From Sarcocystis neurona (lineage: Eukaryota > Apicomplexa > Conoidasida > Eucoccidiorida > Sarcocystidae), in assembly GCA_000727475.1 (NCBI GenBank), contig KL647296.1, positions 742,888 to 806,887 of the forward strand: a stretch of DNA of 64,000 nucleotides, given 5' to 3'. Below the pieces are notes generated by a model. The model made no database searches. It was not told the origin of the DNA and worked only from the letters and a program-made list of their open reading frames with translations. Position numbers and translations under genes: made by a program. This document shows, in pieces, positions 46,990 to 57,922 of the stretch; within the stretch, counting starts at the first letter, position 1; the number at the start of each line of letters is the position of its first letter.

Positions 46990-47208
46990 ATACGAGTTGT
47001 GCTGTTTTCCTCAGTGCATGAGTGGCTGCAAATCTTCCTGACACCTCTTTTCTCTCTGAATAAGGTCGAAGGGCTCCCGCTTACTCCGGTGGACCCTTGT
47101 TTCTCCATGCGAAAAGCAGTAGCCGCCGTCTTTAGCCAGTCTATTCCACTGAAACAGACATCTACTCGCTCCCGTCCTGCTTTCTTGTTCACTTCGATTT
47201 CTAACACC
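46990..47208 (-). CDS. Candidate 73-codon exon, gene unknown
   Basis: A stop-free minus stretch starts at a GGAAGCAG acceptor and ends at AACTCGTAT|GTAAGTAC, an optimal donor. It encodes VLEIEVNKKAGRERVDVCFS, GIDWLKTAATAFRMEKQGST and RGVRKICSHSCTEENSTTR. Composition is normal and repeat-free. Neighbouring exons could not be set: a second minus frame just upstream (47223-47486) contains LETVPCRTNSEGLQVTSGQF but ends in a stop before the acceptor. Confidence 0.35.
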
Positions 47209-47778
47209 TGCTTCCCCTTTGTCTATTCTTCTGGTTCTCCGCTACACTTTTTCTTCCGTAGAAAAAAGGCTGAAAGAACTTGCGCAGTCATCTTGCCTTG
47301 TTGTACGCGGAACTGTCCGCTAGTCACTTGCAGCCCTTCCGAATTTGTCCTGCAAGGAACAGTTTCCAGCTGACAGCTGTTTATACTACACAACGCTGAC
47401 TGCAACATGACTTGCTTGCTTTGTTGTCCTCCGTAGAGTAGTAGCCTTACGACATACAGTAGTGTAGAGAAGGGGAAATATTGCAACCTTTACGGCAAGT
47501 CGACCCCTGTTCTTGACCCCGCCTGTGATGAGAAGGAGTCGCTGTTTCTACAGATGTTGTTTGCTTCGACGCTTTTGCTGAATATGCTCTGCGTTGGCTT
47601 CTTTTGCTCCCTGGAGACGCGCTAGACCAGTGAGGGGGAACTCAATAAAGTCTAGCGGCTCTTGAAATGCTTTCCATTCTCCCCTGAGGATAAATTACAC
47701 CGGCACGTGCTGCTACTTTGTACGTCCACTCCGTAGAGTGAGGAGCAGTAGCGGCTCTTACAAGAACAGTAAGTCAGG

Positions 47779-48825
47779 ATGTATGGTCATTCGCATAGCC
47801 AAGCACCACGTTCACCGCCGCAGCCGACAAGGTGGATGATTTTCACACCTGTCGCTACCGATCCTGCAAGCTACCAAGCTGGTGCTACTGAGGACTTTTC
47901 TGCTGGGCACAGCAGGAGTAGCAGGAACAGCAGAGCACAGAGGGCACCAGACAGTTTTCAGCTTCCTGCATCTGCACCTAGCATTCAGTCACTTGCTACT
48001 AGAATAGCACACGCAGTAAGAGATCCACGAGCGGCAGCAGCAGCCGCGCAGTCCACCAGCAGGATTACTTCTGCTGCCGGCGGTGGTGAATATAGTGGTC
48101 TGGAAGAGTTTCCCATCAGTGGTGCAAGGGTCGCCCTCGCAGGTGTATCCTGTGCTGTGCTGCTATTATTGCTTGTAAACACGGTCGCCCGGCGCTGGGC
48201 GCTGCAGCACGAAGCAGCAGTTATCAAAGCACGGGCAGCAGCAGCGAGAAGAGAGAGAAGACGCAAACGAGAGGCGGCAGCGTACGCTCAAAAGCCCCAA
48301 TCACTTGATCTTAAGAAAAACAACTATGAAAAATCGCGAGACGAGGCGGAACAACTTCCTACCGTACCGGCAGCGGCAAGCGAGGGTGAAGACAAGTCTG
48401 CAACGCGAGCACCTCCTTTACTAGATACGTCTACTGACGCAGCAACCACTAGCGGACTACAGGACGTTCCTGAAGGATACGTACAAGAACAAAAAGACGG
48501 CAGCAGTAATATGCATACAAGAGGTACGCGGAAACACGACGACCCATACATTGGGAACGGCGGAAGTCTCAGTGGCGTTGACACCAGCAACAGCGGCACT
48601 CTACGCAGAGGCATGTATGAGTCAGTGTGCGCACGCAGCAATAGGGAAGAAAAGCTTGATTCTACTAATGCCACACCAGCGCGTTCTGAAGCCAGAGGAG
48701 GCACTCCACTGCTTGTGGAGTCACTTGGTCGAAACCGTTTACCACTGTTGCGCGCTGGAGGGCCGCACACTTTCTGTGAACGGAAGCAAACACAAGTTTC
48801 CGAGCAGAAAGTGTCAGACATGTGA
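47779..48825 (+). CDS. Single-pass membrane protein, hypothetical
   Basis: The frame has an ATG at 47779 with an in-frame TAA nine bases upstream, 348 codons and a TGA. The N-terminal 115 residues are Ser/Pro/Ala-rich without a signal peptide. One membrane segment follows at about residues 117-137 (VALAGVSCAVLLLLLVNTVA), then a basic stretch RRW and AAAARRERRRKREAAA (about 150-165), suggesting a cytosolic C-terminal side. The remaining 180 residues are hydrophilic and probably disordered (Ser/Thr/Glu/Lys). No enzymatic motif is seen. It is the longest uninterrupted frame without extreme triplet bias, in an otherwise repeat-poor segment. The true 3' end may be spliced, because a similar frame continues downstream (48911-49365). 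Confidence 0.6.
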   Translation: MYGHSHSQAPRSPPQPTRWMIFTPVATDPASYQAGATEDFSAGHSRSSRNSRAQRAPDSFQLPASAPSIQSLATRIAHAVRDPRAAAAAAQSTSRITSAAGGGEYSGLEEFPISGARVALAGVSCAVLLLLLVNTVARRWALQHEAAVIKARAAAARRERRRKREAAAYAQKPQSLDLKKNNYEKSRDEAEQLPTVPAAASEGEDKSATRAPPLLDTSTDAATTSGLQDVPEGYVQEQKDGSSNMHTRGTRKHDDPYIGNGGSLSGVDTSNSGTLRRGMYESVCARSNREEKLDSTNATPARSEARGGTPLLVESLGRNRLPLLRAGGPHTFCERKQTQVSEQKVSDM

Positions 48826-48910
48826 CATGAGACGAACGGAAGTGAAACACCTATTTCGGCTACTCACTTGTTTTTTCCATCTGTCTATCCCACACGTGTA
48901 CTTGCTGCAG

Positions 48911-49365
48911 GAGAAACGCGCACGCTAAACTCTTGCCGAGGTGAAATATGCCCGGAATCTGCAACAGCGGGTTCACCATCACCACTAGAAAACACAGAGC
49001 AGCGACATTTCTTCGACCACCGCGCAGCACCAGCGGCAGCAGAAGAAACAGCGACAGATATGACAGCAGACGCAGAACCTGCAGAAACAGACGAAGAAGC
49101 AGCTGAATTGGAGGAGGAATTGTCACGCTGTTGGAGGAGAAGGGCAGAGAAGGAGAGGAGGAGGAGAAGAAGAAGAAGAAGGCCGAGGGATAAATACCAA
49201 AGCCTAAGCCGACGGCGCGGAAGGCGGCGTCGGCCCGGTAGACTCGTAGGAACATCGTCTGATCACCGACCAAGCGATGTTGAAGACGAAGAAGAAAGAA
49301 ACTTTGTCGACGGAGTATTATACAGATTACTCATGATGACTGCTTTCCCACGGTTTTCCCGATAG
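48911..49365 (+). CDS. Acidic then Arg-rich C-terminal exon, tentative
   Basis: Downstream of a pyrimidine-rich region and a CTTGCTGCAG acceptor, the same frame as the membrane-protein gene opens again for about 150 codons. It encodes ETDEEAAELEEELSRCW, then a run of about ten Arg, RPRDKYQSLSRRRGRRRRPG, and DVEDEEERNFVDGVLYRLLM before TAG. The 86-bp gap after the upstream stop is short for an intron here and I found no good donor of matching phase, so the link to the gene at 47779 is uncertain. It could belong to a separate gene. Confidence 0.4.
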
Positions 49366-50904
49366 AAAAAGTGCAAAATTGGAAGTTGCTGGCACGAAAG
49401 TCGACTCCACCTGCTGCAGGCTTTACGCTGTGGGATGATCCGAAGGACTTTTCGTTTGTCACTGTACATAACTTTACGTATGCACACGTATGCGTAGACG
49501 TATGTGGAGCGGTACACGCATCCTGTTGCATCTCTTTTCTCGTGTGTGTTTACGTATTAATGAATACACTCTGTGTGTACATCTAAGTAGGAAATTGTGT
49601 TTACGTTTCAAAAGTTAGCGTCTGAGCTTACACTCAGCCAGACAAGGGATGATTCATCTTCAGGCGTTTACCAGAGTAGACAAAAAGCTACGCCTGTCTT
49701 TGCATTGAAGGTAGTACAATGCAGCCTACTTATGTACACGCGATACGTGTAGGTGAACTAGACGCGCTGATTTGAATACCTGTTTGTCAAACGCAGGCCA
49801 CCCGTGTAGCTTGGGTGCCTACATGTGATCGAGACGCGCAGGTGCAACACAGCACACACCCGTGTACACGAGGTCAGGTGTGTCTCCTGCAAAAAAAGGG
49901 AAGGAAAAGATGTATATATGTATATATGTGTTTGTGATCGCGCGGGGGTTGGCAGTACCGCAGACTTATTGAAGCTGAACAGGAATTTGCTGCGTGAACG
50001 CTGGTAGCTTCTATATACATACATGCCCATCTAGACCTGTCCGCGAGGGAGCGACTTATCAAAGAGTATGCGTATGTGTGACGCGTAGTGGAGTCTACGC
50101 AGGAATTACCGTTCTGTTGCAACTACGCTTTCGCGTGCGTACCGCAACAATGCCCATACACACACGTTCGTGCATCCTTCTATATACGTATTTACGTATA
50201 CATACGTTTTGTCTACCTTTATACAACATCTACGAACGTAAGTGCATGCGCACTTCTATATATTTGTGCAAATATACAAACACTTTGTAGACACATATAT
50301 GAATATACGTGTAGACACTGTGTCAAACTACACACATCTATAAATCGTGCACGTATTTTTGCGTCGTTGTGTGATAAATGCAAACATACGCATATAGTAC
50401 ATGTTCACACACGTCGGCGTCAGAAAATTTCAGATTCTCTGCCTGTGTGTGGCGTTGCACGCGAAAGGGGAAGAGAGCGACACTACTTAGAAAAGACGCG
50501 TCATCTACATATAATTGTACATCTGCGTGTCGCACCGTACACTTAGACGTGGACGGTCGCGTGCGTATATTTGAGTTTTGAGAATTAACTGCGTACAACT
50601 TGAAATATTTGTACCGTCGTGCCATCTGCTCGTACACACAGACACGTACAAACAAAGAATTTATCGCTCCCCCACCCACATATGTGTGTACGTCCGTGTG
50701 CACGTGCAGATGCTACAAACGTACGCAACACCATGCATATATATGCACATATGTGTGCATGTGAATGTGTGTATATATAGCGCGTGTATTTATGTATATG
50801 TATGTATGTATGTATATATATATATATATGAGAGAACAGTGCATACAGGGCTTGTATATATATGTATATATCTTTATATATATATATACATATATGAAAG
50901 AAGA
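49366..50904. other. Intergenic stretch with TACA/(TA)n runs
   Basis: A frame from 49371 contains KLLARKSTPPAAGFTLWDDP, possibly coding, without splice partners. From 50,120 on the sequence is TATG/TACA-rich. Nothing else is supported. Confidence 0.45.
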
Positions 50905-50918
50905 GTGTATTAGGTGTA

Positions 50919-50952
<34 letters not shown>

Positions 50953-50966
50953 TACATCTAATACAC
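50905..50966. repeat. Long near-perfect inverted repeat with (TA)n centre
   Basis: GTGTATTAGGTGTAGACATA pairs with TATGTCTACATCTAATACAC with one mismatch (G/A), around a (TA)n core; the whole 62 bp is one hairpin. The arm sequence is not part of the TA run, so slippage alone does not explain it. Confidence 0.9.
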
Positions 50967-51119
50967 GCCGATCTCTCCGGTGGCTGCAACGCAAGTTTAA
51001 AGCTTTCAGACTACAACTGGAAAAGTTTCAAAGACTGTAACCTGTCACCGTGTGTTTTCGTACGTCGGTTTTTGCTTGTCCGTATACGTTAAGTGGTATC
51101 CGTGCACGGTAGAAGTATT

Positions 51120-51430
51120 ACTGCACGTTTTCTGACGCATCGGGGAGCAGGCTATACTCGTCAGTTTTGCCCTATCGCATTGCAGTGTGAAGCCTGCATC
51201 GAAGGTAACAACTCCATTGAAATGTTGTTAGCAATTCGCCTGCTTACTGGCATACTAACACACGTGTGTCTAAGAATGCGAGTCCGCCGTCTTCGCTCTA
51301 GTTTATTAGATGGGGAAGTTGCTTCCACGGTGCGTCAAATCCTTACCTTGAACTCCGTACTGTATCCACCTTTACGAATTTGGGCTAAAGAGGATGCATT
51401 CCTGACCGTAACCAGTACAGCACCAAATGT
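51120..51430 (+). mobile_element. Second decayed RNase H-like retroelement fragment
   Basis: One plus frame has TFSDASGSRLYSSVL at 51128 (fits the TDASG..GAVL start of gypsy RNase H). The next frame continues FCPIALQCEACIEGNNSIEM then LLAIRL (fits PIAY.S+.L..E.NYS..E.EMLAI), and later DGEVASTVRQILTLNSV (fits the TDN.A.TYL.TQPTLS region). One frameshift and no long ORF: a fossil. It lies 9 kb from the first fragment in the same orientation and covers the same domain, so it is a separate copy. Confidence 0.45.
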
Positions 51431-53293
51431 GTGAAATAGCCACTCTCCAGGACTGTGTATTGAATTGACATGCGTGTATATCTGTGTTACCAGAACTTCG
51501 TGGACAACGTCAGAATGCGCTCTATTGCTCATGCCGCACGGCACAGCAGAGCGCTAAACATCTTTCTTGCGCACACGTAGATCTACGGTGTACCGGTTGC
51601 AGGCCTCAACGGATGTGTGGCTACTGTTGGAAGCTAGAGACACACTTGAGGTCTTCAATTAGGATGGTCTGGAGGCAGTGAAACAATACTATCAAGCTCT
51701 ACGGCGTATTTTATTAGGTTGTGTGGATGGCACCTCTACGTACGTTTTGAGTGGACATTTCAATAAAAACTTCTTAACGACAGATATCACGTTTTCAACG
51801 TCACGCGCAGCCGCCGTAGCGCACTACAGTTAATAGAAATTGAAGTGGCGTAGTCCGAGGAAGATATCTCTGTGTTGATCAGAGCGAGGAGCCTTTACTT
51901 GCTAGAGAGTACTGCGTTAATCATGTGAGTGTCTGATGCTCTTTGGACGGAAGAGATCAGGACTGACATACAGGGGAGAGGCGGATACACTAGACAGGCT
52001 GTCTGCAAACAGACGTCATTAGTCGGATTCGTCAACTTTCCTTTTGCAATGATGCTGCTTAGGTGAAAACAATAGGTGCACAGTGGCACACAGAGAATTT
52101 GTGTTAGAAGAGAAGTGCAGCTCCATAAAACACAGACAAACACCGATACACCCGCCGAACCAGCAACAGACAGCCGAGGGTGTACGCCTCACAGAAGCCC
52201 TGTGCAGGTGCAGCACAGTTTGCAGCGGATTATGCGTGTTTGAAACTGTCTAAAACAGACGCACAAATGCTTTCCGCGGATGTCGGTTGATTCGCTTCAG
52301 TCGTAACGGCAGCCGTGCCGACGTCCGAAGCTGTTGTACTGCTACAGACGTCTTCTCCGGTGAACAAGAAGAAATTGCATTTGGTTCGTCATCACCATTA
52401 TAGTAGGGAAGTACCAGTCAAGAATCCTTGCGCAGGGTTCAGCATTGCAGACGCACGCCGGACATGCACGTATATACAGTCACGCATATGGGTTCTGCGT
52501 GCGCCCAGATATACTTGTGTAGTCAGTCAGGACGGAGGGTGCTTCTCGTCTAAAGAGTATAGACATTCGCGCACGCATGTGGTTAGACCTCACGCATGGA
52601 TCTCGTCTTGTTTGATACAACCGAGTACTTTCTGTGGCGCCGTAGCATCTACTAGAGTGGGTACCCGTGTTTGTGTGTTTCATACACAGGAGCGTGTATC
52701 TCCGTGTAGCACATACGGGGTGAGCACAGAGTAGTGCGTCATGCGCTGTTCTCTAATGAGAGCGATACAAACACGTATAGATGTCTACATATGAGATGTG
52801 GAACGCCCACATCTACTCACTGCCTGCCCCGTAGCACGCAAGAACTGGAACAACGAAGGCGCGGCAGGCAGGTACGTTTCGACGCTTCTTTGAGGCACTC
52901 TCCCTCCATCACCTGCCCCAGCGTTCGAATCCAGAATATAGGTATACCAACACGAAAAACCCTGCATTTCTCCGAGTGTGCGTGTGCGTAAGCCCGTGTA
53001 CATTACACAGCTAGAAGTGTTGCGCGAGAGTTTAACATATAAATACGTGTACGTGTGTGCGCGCAAGTACTGCGCGCGGGAGAAGAGGCCAATCATCGCA
53101 CGATATGCGTCCAGTATGCCTTGTGTAATTACAACAAGGCACCGCTTGTACACGCATGCTGTATCTGCCGTGGTGCACCACCGTCATTCGCGCTCTCTCC
53201 GTCGCCGAACAGCCTTGCTCTTGCAACAAGTACACAAACTGTACTTTTGCCGTATACGTGACGCAGCAGCAGCAGCAACTCCAGGACGCACAG
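51431..53293. other. Unique gene-poor sequence
   Basis: Open frames up to 139 codons (52315-52734, plus, GTG-led) show no domain. CAG/CTG tracts resume after 53,260. Nothing further is supported. Confidence 0.45.
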
Positions 53294-53660
53294 TCACTGC
53301 TGGTGCTGGTCTCGCTGCTCGGACCACTTCAGTACCAACTCTTGTAACTTCTGAGGCAGTCCGTCGGCTGCAGATAATTGCACAGATGCGTCACTATTGC
53401 TGCTGTTGTGCTCGTTCTTCTGCCGCTGCTGCTGCGACTGCGACTGAGTCATTGCTGCTGCTGCTGCTGTTCGTGGCCACCAACATTCCGTCTCTGTTGA
53501 GTGCACCTCAACATCTTTCTGTTTCTGCTGCTGCTGCTGCTGCTCTGGCTTCGTGGCGTGATCTTTCACCACTCGCTGCTGCCGCTGCAGCACATACAGC
53601 CTGGCGCTCTCTCCTCCGCGTCCGGTCGCTACTTCCTTCTCTATACGCTTTTTCCCCCTC
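53294..53660 (-). CDS. Candidate Gln-rich C-terminal exon
   Basis: A minus frame is open from about 53,660 to a TGA at 53294. It encodes KKRIEKEVATGRGGESARLY, VLQRQQRVVKDHATKPE, a Gln run, VEVHSTETECWWPR, MTQSQSQQQRQKNEHNSSN and SAADGLPQKLQELVLKWSEQ. The first and last parts are charged and helix-like and are not simple CAG products. The upstream exon is unknown; the acceptor may be near 53,645-53,665. No family is recognised. The plus strand is open too (Ala/Leu-rich), as expected opposite CAG. Confidence 0.35.
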
Positions 53661-55042
53661 TACGCGCTGCAATCCACACCGGCGTGTCTACGAGTGCACC
53701 ATACGTGTCCGTCTCTGCATGCAGTCATGTGTGTAAACAGAGCTGTGGCCGCAAGCGCATGCAAAGGAACCGCCTCATGCGTACGCGTAAATGCGCACAC
53801 CACCACAAGAGTGGTGAAGAGTATTAATACATGTCTTCCACACGAATCCGTTGCCTCGTCCCTGCCTCCGAGCGCATTTAGTCTTGCACGCATACCGATC
53901 TCTAGTCACACATACACACCCTAACGCGTTCAGACACAAAGGGCAGTGGTCGCCCCCCCATAAGTCCGACTTCACACGTATATTTGCACGCCTGCTGCAT
54001 GCGTCCGCGCATGTGCGTCAGCGCAAGCAAGCGTATGCCTTTCACGCGCGCTGCTCCTCTCTTCACAAGCTTTTTCTTTGTTGATCCTGTCTTCTGTGAA
54101 GCTACGTTTCACTTGCATGCGTCTCTACTTACACTGACATGTCATACCTGTGAAAATATCCATTGTTGTATTCCATGTGTATAACGTCTTCGCAATGCAC
54201 ATGAGATTCCGCATACACATATATATATATATAACGAACCTGTGCTCGTACGTGTACCCCTTTGCGTGCAAGCGCCAAAGTAGGAAGGTCTTTACACACA
54301 CACGTGTGTATGCTGGTGTCTACATATGAATACAGCAGCTCTGCGTACACGTGCGCAGGCGTCGTAATAACTTCTAGATACACATATATGTATACGCATG
54401 TCTACAAGTAGATTCATCTTTGTTCATAAAGGCAGGAGATTCTTCCTTATGTACCACTGTTTGACTTGCTCGCTCTCCGTCAAGCGTCGCGTGCAGAGCT
54501 GCTGCTTTTCCTTTGTTCGCACGGGACGGTGTGCTAGACGGATCGAACCACGCGCGCTACCGCTCCGACGACGTCGGCCACAGCAATACATCCACATATG
54601 TGTATATATTTTTCTGACACATTTATACAACCATCCACACATGTGTATATATATGCTTGTACTTTCTTCCCGATGTCTTTATACACGTTTACATGCATAT
54701 TTCTAATATATCCAGACGCGGGTCGTATAGTTTTTTGACGTGTCCATACATTTGTGTGTATCAATTTTTTCATTCACGCTCGCCTTCGACTCAAGCAGCC
54801 TATCCTTCGCTTGCCTCTCCTCCTGCGTGGGCGCCGCGCGCATGCGCTTCTTATTCTCCGTCTCTTCACACTGCTGTATCTCAAAGAAACGGCAGTTCGC
54901 ACATCCACACGTCTGCTGTCGCACACTGAGACCCCCCCTCTCCCCTTTGCAACACACGACCAGCACAGAAACGCCTGGGCCTCTCTCCTGCTTTTCATCC
55001 TTCTGCTTCTTTTTCTTCTTCTGCATCTTTTGCAGGCGTGAG
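53661..55042. other. Intergenic stretch downstream of SEC11
   Basis: Mixed sequence with TATA/TACA runs near 54,215 and 54,590-54,660 and a pyrimidine-rich block at 54,960-55,030 (SEC11 3' side). No supported gene. Confidence 0.45.
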
Positions 55043-57922
55043 CTATTCGTAGCCAAGCAACGCGAGCACGACCATTACCGCAATCGCTCCCCACTTGAAA
55101 AGAGGGTAGTCGTTTAATAAAATAGTTATTAGTCCTACGGATGGAAGAAAGGTCACCGTCGTCCCCATCACATTCTCCTGCTGCAGCCACAGCTGTTTCT
55201 CTGGATGACAACACACGCAGCAGCAGCAGCACCGCCAGCAGCAAGTTGTCTTGCGGACCAGCAGTGGCATGCAGAGAACCGGCCAGAGAGACACACACGT
55301 CTGCACGCGGACGCAGCTGTCATCTTCGCACGAAAGAGACCCAGAAAAATAAATATACGTGAATCGGCTGGGAACCTCTCCACACGCGTACGTCCTTATA
55401 CACGTGTGTGAACAACTGGTACATGCCGAGTATACATATACACACACAGAGATACGCGTAGAAAGCTGCAAACATACTGTGACGCATGCATGCGTACTGA
55501 CGAAACATACGTGCGAATACACATATAAAAACGTCTCCAAACGAAGAGAGGTACACGGCCGGTCCAACGTCTACACGTGAGAAAATAAGATAGAAGGAGG
55601 AAACGATTTAGGAACCGGCCGTGCACGTGCGTGTCGACAAAGACACACATATGTACCAGCAGATACGCCTTCTGAGACAGACACACATAAGTTGTGCATA
55701 TACACAGGAAGACGACTATAGTAACAGAGGGTGATGGACGTCGCCGTATCTGGGCGTCTCTTGCAAATGCAAGGCGTATATATACACACGCGAGAACTAG
55801 GAAGAGACGGACACACAGATACATATGGGCAGGATGCAACACGTGCGGACACGTCCTTGTGCACTCTCTTATGGGCATTCACGTGTATGACGGCTGGTGC
55901 AGCAGCAGGGGAGCATTACCTGCGTAGAGGCCCCGGTCGTCAACGGAGTTGTTGTCCCCCTTGGTGAGCATACGTACATTTCCCGAGTGATCTTCATGCA
56001 AAGAAAGAACGCGGTGGACAATTGGAATATCTCGGCCTTCCACCTGAGACAGCGAGGCGCATCTCCCCCACACAGCCTGCATGCGGGTGTCTTGAAGGAG
56101 TGTAGATACACCTCTGCCTACACGTCCCGCACTGCCACCGCGAAAACGTCAGGGACGCATCGTCATACCCGGATCAGCACACAAACACACATTTATATAT
56201 ATATATATACACGTCGAAGCTGATGTACAGACGGAAAGGAAAAGTCACCCACCTGCAACGGCGAAATGGCTGCAAGAGATCAGCATCCGTACAGCAGAAA
56301 CCTGTGTTTTGAGATGTACGTACACCGCGATCCGCCACGATGCACGCGCACTAATACGCGCGCGTGTACTACGTCGAAAGGACAAAAATACGTATGTGCG
56401 GTTGGGGAGCAGCGTATCTGTATCTTTGGCGCACACGAGAAATTTATCTGTCACACGACGGAACACAATTAGACGCGTTATCTGCATCATCAAGAAGAGC
56501 ACTTGTTAGGGTGTACGTACACCGCGGCGTGCCACAGGCTACAGTGAAACAAAGGCTAGCTTGTACACACATATACACGTGTCACACGTAGCAGCCGATC
56601 TGTGTACACAAATGACGGAATTTTTTTTCTTCCATCTCAAGCAAGGGATCGCTGCCATATTTGCATGCGATGGTTAGAGTGTTCGTACACGTCAGCGGCA
56701 AGCAAGTCGCACACACCCTTCACCCGTCGAAGAGCACGCAAAAACTTCGGCTCCTGCAAACACTCGTGAAATTTACGGTGTAAGTACACCTGATTTGACG
56801 CCCAGAGCCACAGACTATATCGGTCCCTATACACTTGTTTCTGTCTGTCGCATCTGCGTTCCGTACGCAGGTGACGAAGGAGGAACCTTTTCAGGAGAGG
56901 CAACAGAAGAATGAGCACTGCGGCCACCGGTACCCGGTGTCTCGCGCAAGCCCTTCGTCCTGCTGGTATTCAAAACTACGTAGCAACTGATGCAGCAGAT
57001 GAACGCAAGCGAGCTGTGTTCCACACAGCGGCGACTGCAGCACCGAGAACCAAACAAAATCATCTCTAACTGCAGCAGCAGTGATAGAGGCAGCATCACC
57101 CCCAGCAGCAGCAGTCGCAGCATCGCCGGCAGCAGCAGCAGCAGCGTCCCCAGCGACAACAGCAGCATCCCCAGCAGCACAGTCGCTAGCAGTGAATTTG
57201 ATTCAGCACGAACTGAGCGCTGGAGCTTACTTTAAAAACGATGATATCGCCCGCATCCAGCCGCGATCCTCTGTCTACGAGAAATAAAATATCACCCCGA
57301 AAAAAGGCTGGTTCCATGCTGCCGCTGAGGACGACGACCACCGGAGACGGAGAATTTGACGCCAACACCAAAATTTTCCATAGCATTAGTGCTGCAGCAG
57401 GAGGAACAGCAAGAAGAAAAGCAACAGCAGCAAGCACATCAGCAATAAAAGGAGCGAGAGACACGAGAACCAGCAGCAGCAAGAAAAAGACAAACCGAGG
57501 CGGTCACGCAACAGACGCAGCACGAAAAACAGAAGCCGCTGCCGCAGAAGAAGCGGCGGCAAAGTAACTGAAGCAATATAAGAAATAGTGGAAGCAGAAG
57601 TACAGGCAGCCGAAGGAGCACCGGCAGCAGGAGCAACGCGAAAAGAAAGTACGCGCAGCAGCAGGAGCGGCTGTCGACCTATATACACAGTATTACACGC
57701 CTACCGGCAGCACCAGGAGCCGCGGGATCAGCAGCAGCAGCAGCACGCCGGCCGCAGGGCAGCGCGCCAGAAGAGGCAGCAGCAGTCGCCGGTGATGGAC
57801 ATCGGCAGCAACGCCGCGGCTGGTGGCCTATAACCCAGCAGCAAGAGCAGTGCTACTTTTAGCAAGGTCAAGAGAGGAGAAGGAGAGCGTTCAAGAACAA
57901 CTAAAATACAGAGGGAAGCCAT
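55043..57922 (-). CDS. SEC11: Signal peptidase complex catalytic subunit SEC11
   Basis: SEC11 is the ER-membrane serine protease (S26B) that removes signal peptides. Exons on the minus strand: 57922-57835 (tentative), 57391-57231, 56043-55920 and 55200-55043. Phases agree throughout and the total is 176 residues, typical of the family. Exon 2 carries the membrane segment ([13 protein letters not shown]) and [20 protein letters not shown], with the catalytic Ser before Met-Glu-Pro, and ends GDIIVFK|GTAAGC. Exon 3 reads [19 protein letters not shown], with the catalytic His in VHR, then [17 protein letters not shown] with the conserved acidic residues. Exon 4 reads [38 protein letters not shown] and GYE before TAG. 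The first exon ([10 protein letters not shown]…[10 protein letters not shown]) is inferred from phase and length; its donor (GTTATA) is weak, so the start may be elsewhere. Introns hold CTG tracts and palindromic GTACGTAC elements. Confidence 0.92.
56637..56927 (-). other. 97-codon open frame inside a SEC11 intron
   Basis: This frame lies on the SEC11 strand within the intron 57230-56044. Its composition is unusually protein-like: [51 protein letters not shown], then a TGA. It overlaps two imperfect palindromic elements (56777-56790 exact but for one base). It may be an old pseudogene, an unrecognised exon, or chance. Its first codon is not an ATG. Confidence 0.25.

Noticed and set aside
52920..52940. 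tRNA-like GTTCGAATCC T-loop word
   Set aside because: The flanking bases do not form a T-stem, and no anticodon arm or A box was seen at the right distance.
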